Made by a program: the position numbers and the translations under genes | The notes under the pieces: model-generated | What the model was told of the DNA's origin: nothing | The model's database searches: none | What the model saw: the letters and a program-made list of their open reading frames with translations, nothing else | NCBI GenBank assembly: GCA_964469765.1 | Contig: CAYYAU010000032.1 | Span: forward strand, 1 to 9,152 | Reading direction: 5' to 3' | Length of the DNA: 9,152 bases | Source of the DNA: CAYYAU01 sp964469765 [NCBI: uncultured Clostridia bacterium] | GTDB lineage: Bacteria > UBA6262 > WVXT01 > CAYYAU01 | In this document: one piece after another, positions 7,428 to 9,152 of the stretch | Layout of the letters: each line of letters starts with the position of its first letter | Numbering within the stretch: position 1 is the first letter of the stretch

Positions 7428-8047
7428 GAAGAAATAAAACAATAAAACAAAATTACAAAAGAATTTTAGTTGGTCAACTTACGTCTGGAATTCTACATGA
7501 AATTAATAATTTATTAAGTGGAATTTTGGGTTTTTCTCAGCTTTTGGTTAATGAATTACCAAAGAATTCTCAATGGTGTAAAGATGCTGAAAAAATTGAA
7601 AAAAGTGCTCAGAACTGTAGAAGGATTGTGAAGAATCTATTAGTATTTTCAAGAGATAAGGATTTTGAGTTTGGGCAGGAAAATATAAATGAGATTATAG
7701 ATAGAAGCTTAGATTTATTAGCATATAATTTGAATTCAAAAAATATTAAGATTAAAAAGCATTTTGAAGAGAATATTCCTTTAATAAATGCAAGTTTTAT
7801 ACATCTTCAACAGGTCTTTGTTAATTTAATCAATAGTTTTATTGAGATAGGCTCTAAAAACCATGAGATTAAAATTTCAACCTTTAAAGATAATAAAAAT
7901 GTCAAAGTTATATTTGAAAATTTAGGGAGGGAAATAAAAGAAAATCCATCTTTTTTATTAAATTATGAGATTATTCAGAAACATAACGGGAAGATATATA
8001 AAGAAAATAATGGTTTAAGTTATATAATAGAATTACCATATCATTAA
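7424..8047 (+). CDS. Histidine-kinase-like protein with degenerate ATP-binding domain
   Basis: This 207-residue soluble protein has no sensor domain or membrane segment. A HisKA-type dimerisation/phospho-acceptor helix pair covers about 12-80, with LHEINNLLSGILGFSQLL (His25, Glu26, Asn29). An HATPase-like fold follows from about 85 to 205. The N box is present (QQVFVNLINSF, Asn134 and Asn137), but where DxGxG (G1) is expected the protein reads FENLGREI (164-171). The F box, ATP lid and GxGLGL (G2) are missing: only about 22 residues separate the G1 position from QKHNGKIY (185-192), against about 45 in ordinary kinases. The end, GLSYIIELP, is family-like. ATP binding is therefore doubtful. It may act as a phosphotransferase or scaffold, as Spo0B and ChpT do with comparable degenerate domains, or be a decayed kinase. 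Coupling by ATGA to the upstream regulator makes that receiver the likely partner; the regulator at 8276 is a second candidate. Confidence 0.8.
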   Translation: MRRNKTIKQNYKRILVGQLTSGILHEINNLLSGILGFSQLLVNELPKNSQWCKDAEKIEKSAQNCRRIVKNLLVFSRDKDFEFGQENINEIIDRSLDLLAYNLNSKNIKIKKHFEENIPLINASFIHLQQVFVNLINSFIEIGSKNHEIKISTFKDNKNVKVIFENLGREIKENPSFLLNYEIIQKHNGKIYKENNGLSYIIELPYH

Positions 8048-8070
8048 TTTTTAGTTTACAGGTTATTTAC

Positions 8071-8099
8071 TTGACAAATAATAAGCTTTATAGTAAAAT
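8071..8099 (+). promoter_or_regulatory. Sigma-70-type promoter of the second HTH-receiver gene
   Basis: A perfect TTGACA (8071-8076) lies 17 bases before TAAAAT (8094-8099). The predicted transcription start near 8106 leaves a leader of about 170 bases before ATG 8276, unusually long for this compact region. The second regulator thus has its own transcription unit, separate from the kinase-like gene that ends 23 bases upstream. Confidence 0.65.
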
Positions 8100-8127
8100 T
8101 ATTCGCGATTTAAAAATATTATATAAG

Positions 8128-8155
8128 AAAATAATATAAAAATTTATATTATTTT
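8128..8155. repeat. 13-bp perfect inverted repeat in the leader
   Basis: AAAATAATATAAA (8128-8140) is followed after two bases by its exact reverse complement TTTATATTATTTT (8143-8155). It begins about 22 bases after the predicted transcription start of the second regulator gene. It could be a protein-binding dyad or an AU-only hairpin. It lacks the GC stem and separate T-tract of an ordinary terminator. Confidence 0.5.
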
Positions 8156-8178
8156 AGCTTTTAGTTGAGAATAGAAAG

Positions 8179-8220
8179 TTTAGAAGTTTTTATTCACTCC
8201 AAGACACTTCTAGTTCTAAA
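8179..8220 (+). promoter_or_regulatory. Possible alternative stem-loops in the leader
   Basis: TAGAAGT (8181-8187) can pair with ACTTCTA (8206-8212), while the overlapping TTTAGAA (8179-8185) can pair instead with TTCTAAA (8214-8220). The two pairings exclude one another, as in switching leaders. The stems are short (7 bp) and no known riboswitch core is recognisable, so this remains tentative. Confidence 0.25.
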
Positions 8221-8254
8221 AATTTAAGAAGAGATATAAAAATATATAGGGAGC

Positions 8255-8275
8255 GGAGACTAGGAGAGGAGACTA
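8255..8275 (+). promoter_or_regulatory. Duplicated Shine-Dalgarno segment
   Basis: GGAGACTA occurs at 8255-8262 and again at 8268-8275, directly before ATG 8276, with a 13-base period. This yields two purine-rich ribosome-binding options: AGGAG at 8262-8266 (9 bases from the ATG) and GAGGAG at 8266-8271 (4 bases from it). It strongly supports the start at 8276. Confidence 0.6.
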
Positions 8276-8899
8276 ATGTCTGAAAATTTACTGGATATTA
8301 AACAAGTAGCAGAATATCTTCAAATGAATAAGATGACAGTATATAAACTTGCTCGTGAAGGAAAGATACCCGCATTTAAGGTTGCCAGTGAATGGCGATT
8401 TAGGAAGGATTTAATTGATGCGTGGATTATGAATCAACTTAAAGATAAACCAGGGTTCGAAAAGATACATATATTAAAAAAACTTTCAATTGATAAAACA
8501 GTGCTTATTGTTGATGATGATGAGACTATACGTGATTACTTTGAGAGAGCACTTAAAGAATATAAGGTTCTTAAAGCATCAAGTGGAGAAGAGGCGTTAG
8601 AGATTATTCAGAAAGAGAGGATAGATTTAGTATTGCTTGATATTCGGATGCCGGGGATTGATGGAATAGAGACACTAAAACGTATTAGAGAAATAAATAA
8701 GCATATTCAAGTTATAATGCTTAGTGCATATGGCACGCTTGAGACAAATCTTGAGGCGGCTCGTTTAGGTGCATATACTTCAATAGCAAAGCCATTTGAT
8801 TTAAATGATATGAAGTCAGTAATACAGAATGCATTATCTTCTGTTGTTGAACCCGCTACTAAAATACTCACCAAAAAGAAAAAAACAAGAAGTAAATAA
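8276..8899 (+). CDS. N-terminal excisionase-type HTH response regulator
   Basis: This 207-residue regulator has a HTH_17/excisionase-family domain at 4-52 (LLDIKQVAEYLQMNKMTVYK, then GKIPAFKVASEWRFRKDLIDAWI). Its receiver runs from about 74 to 188, with acidic residues Asp80-Asp82, phospho-acceptor Asp122 (VLLDIRMPG), Ser150 and Lys172 (AKPFD). All catalytic positions are intact. A basic tail (TKKKKTRSK, 199-207) extends past the receiver and could add DNA contact. The same HTH-first layout occurs in the regulator at 6879, but the HTHs differ: this one has the AlpA/excisionase-like wing (SEWRFRK) rather than TPGGHRR. They are therefore related designs and not a recent duplication. It has its own promoter and long leader. 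No dedicated kinase with a full catalytic domain is in the window. Confidence 0.9.
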   Translation: MSENLLDIKQVAEYLQMNKMTVYKLAREGKIPAFKVASEWRFRKDLIDAWIMNQLKDKPGFEKIHILKKLSIDKTVLIVDDDETIRDYFERALKEYKVLKASSGEEALEIIQKERIDLVLLDIRMPGIDGIETLKRIREINKHIQVIMLSAYGTLETNLEAARLGAYTSIAKPFDLNDMKSVIQNALSSVVEPATKILTKKKKTRSK

Positions 8900-8965
8900 A
8901 ACAGTACTTATTTATTTTTGATACCTTTCGGTTTCCCATCCTATATTTTCCCCCTAAGAAAAGAC

Positions 8966-8995
8966 TTGACATTATAAGATACAATATTATATAAT
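8966..8995 (+). promoter_or_regulatory. Full-consensus sigma-70-type promoter
   Basis: TTGACA (8966-8971) and TATAAT (8990-8995) are both perfect matches, 18 bases apart. Transcription would start near 9002, giving a leader of about 100 bases to the partial gene at 9105. The rest of 8900-9098 is AT-rich with no recognised RNA gene or convincing terminator. Confidence 0.75.
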
Positions 8996-9104
8996 TTCAT
9001 AAGAAAATTAAATAAATCTTCTACTTTTATATCTTATTAAATAAAATTTTATCCAATTATATTCAATATTTTTAATCTTATTCTTTTAAAGGAAGTATAT
9101 GGAA

Positions 9105-9152
9105 ATGAATAAAAAAAACATTATTTTTCTTTCATCTCTTCTCATTTTTTCT
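9105..9152 (+). CDS. Start of a probable exported protein, 3'-truncated by window edge
   Basis: The open frame MNKKNIIFLSSLLIFS runs to the window edge. Its basic start and hydrophobic stretch look like the beginning of a Sec signal peptide or a membrane helix. GGAAG (9091-9095) lies 9 bases before ATG 9105. An in-frame ATG at 9099 is possible but only 3 bases from the Shine-Dalgarno. A consensus promoter lies about 100 bases upstream. The family cannot be judged from 16 residues. Confidence 0.6.
   Translation, partial: MNKKNIIFLSSLLIFS

Noticed and set aside
8894-8920. Terminator after the second regulator (AAATAAA ... TTTATTTTT)
   Set aside because: The stem is A/T only, short and pairs in several registers; in such AT-rich DNA it is not convincing.
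1-9152. CRISPR array, tRNA or rRNA genes
   Set aside because: I saw no regularly spaced repeats, tRNA cloverleaf signature or rRNA-like sequence on either strand.

Overview
The window is AT-rich bacterial DNA. All genes lie on the + strand, tightly packed, with Shine-Dalgarno starts and consensus -35/-10 promoters. Domain content (DUF4175-type giant membrane protein, peptidase-MA/TPR protein, excisionase-HTH plus receiver regulators, a solo Y1 transposase) resembles low-GC uncultured Gram-negative lineages such as Omnitrophica- or WOR-3-like candidate phyla. That placement is inference and cannot be fixed from the sequence alone.

Region 1 (1-6055) is the end of an envelope operon. It holds the 3' part of a membrane-anchored glutamine-amidotransferase-like protein (5' end outside the window), a 1079-residue DUF4175-type membrane/coiled-coil protein, and a membrane- or export-targeted zinc peptidase (HEYTH) with TPRs. 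The gap between genes 1 and 2 is 17 bases, and genes 2 and 3 overlap by 20 bases. In known genomes such genes often follow MoxR/DUF58/VWA (Bat-like) genes, which would be expected upstream of the window.

Region 2 (6029-6791) is a REP-associated tyrosine transposase (RAYT, HUH/Y1 family) bracketed by two GC-rich hairpins. Their 19-base cores differ at one position when one copy is reverse-complemented. The left hairpin overlaps the 3' end of the peptidase gene and supplies its last codons and stop. The right hairpin sits 6 bases before the -35 box of the next operon.

Region 3 (6798-8899) is a compact signalling module. A promoter drives a HTH-receiver regulator that is translationally coupled (ATGA) to a 207-residue histidine-kinase-like protein. 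That protein has the phospho-accepting His and N box but an apparently deleted ATP lid and no G1/G2 boxes. A second promoter with a leader of about 170 bases, rich in dyads, drives a second HTH-receiver regulator. Both regulators carry the DNA-binding domain at the N-terminus, the reverse of OmpR/NarL proteins.

Region 4 (8900-9152) is non-coding AT-rich DNA with a full-consensus promoter (TTGACA-18-TATAAT) and the first 16 codons of a gene that starts like a signal peptide and runs off the window.
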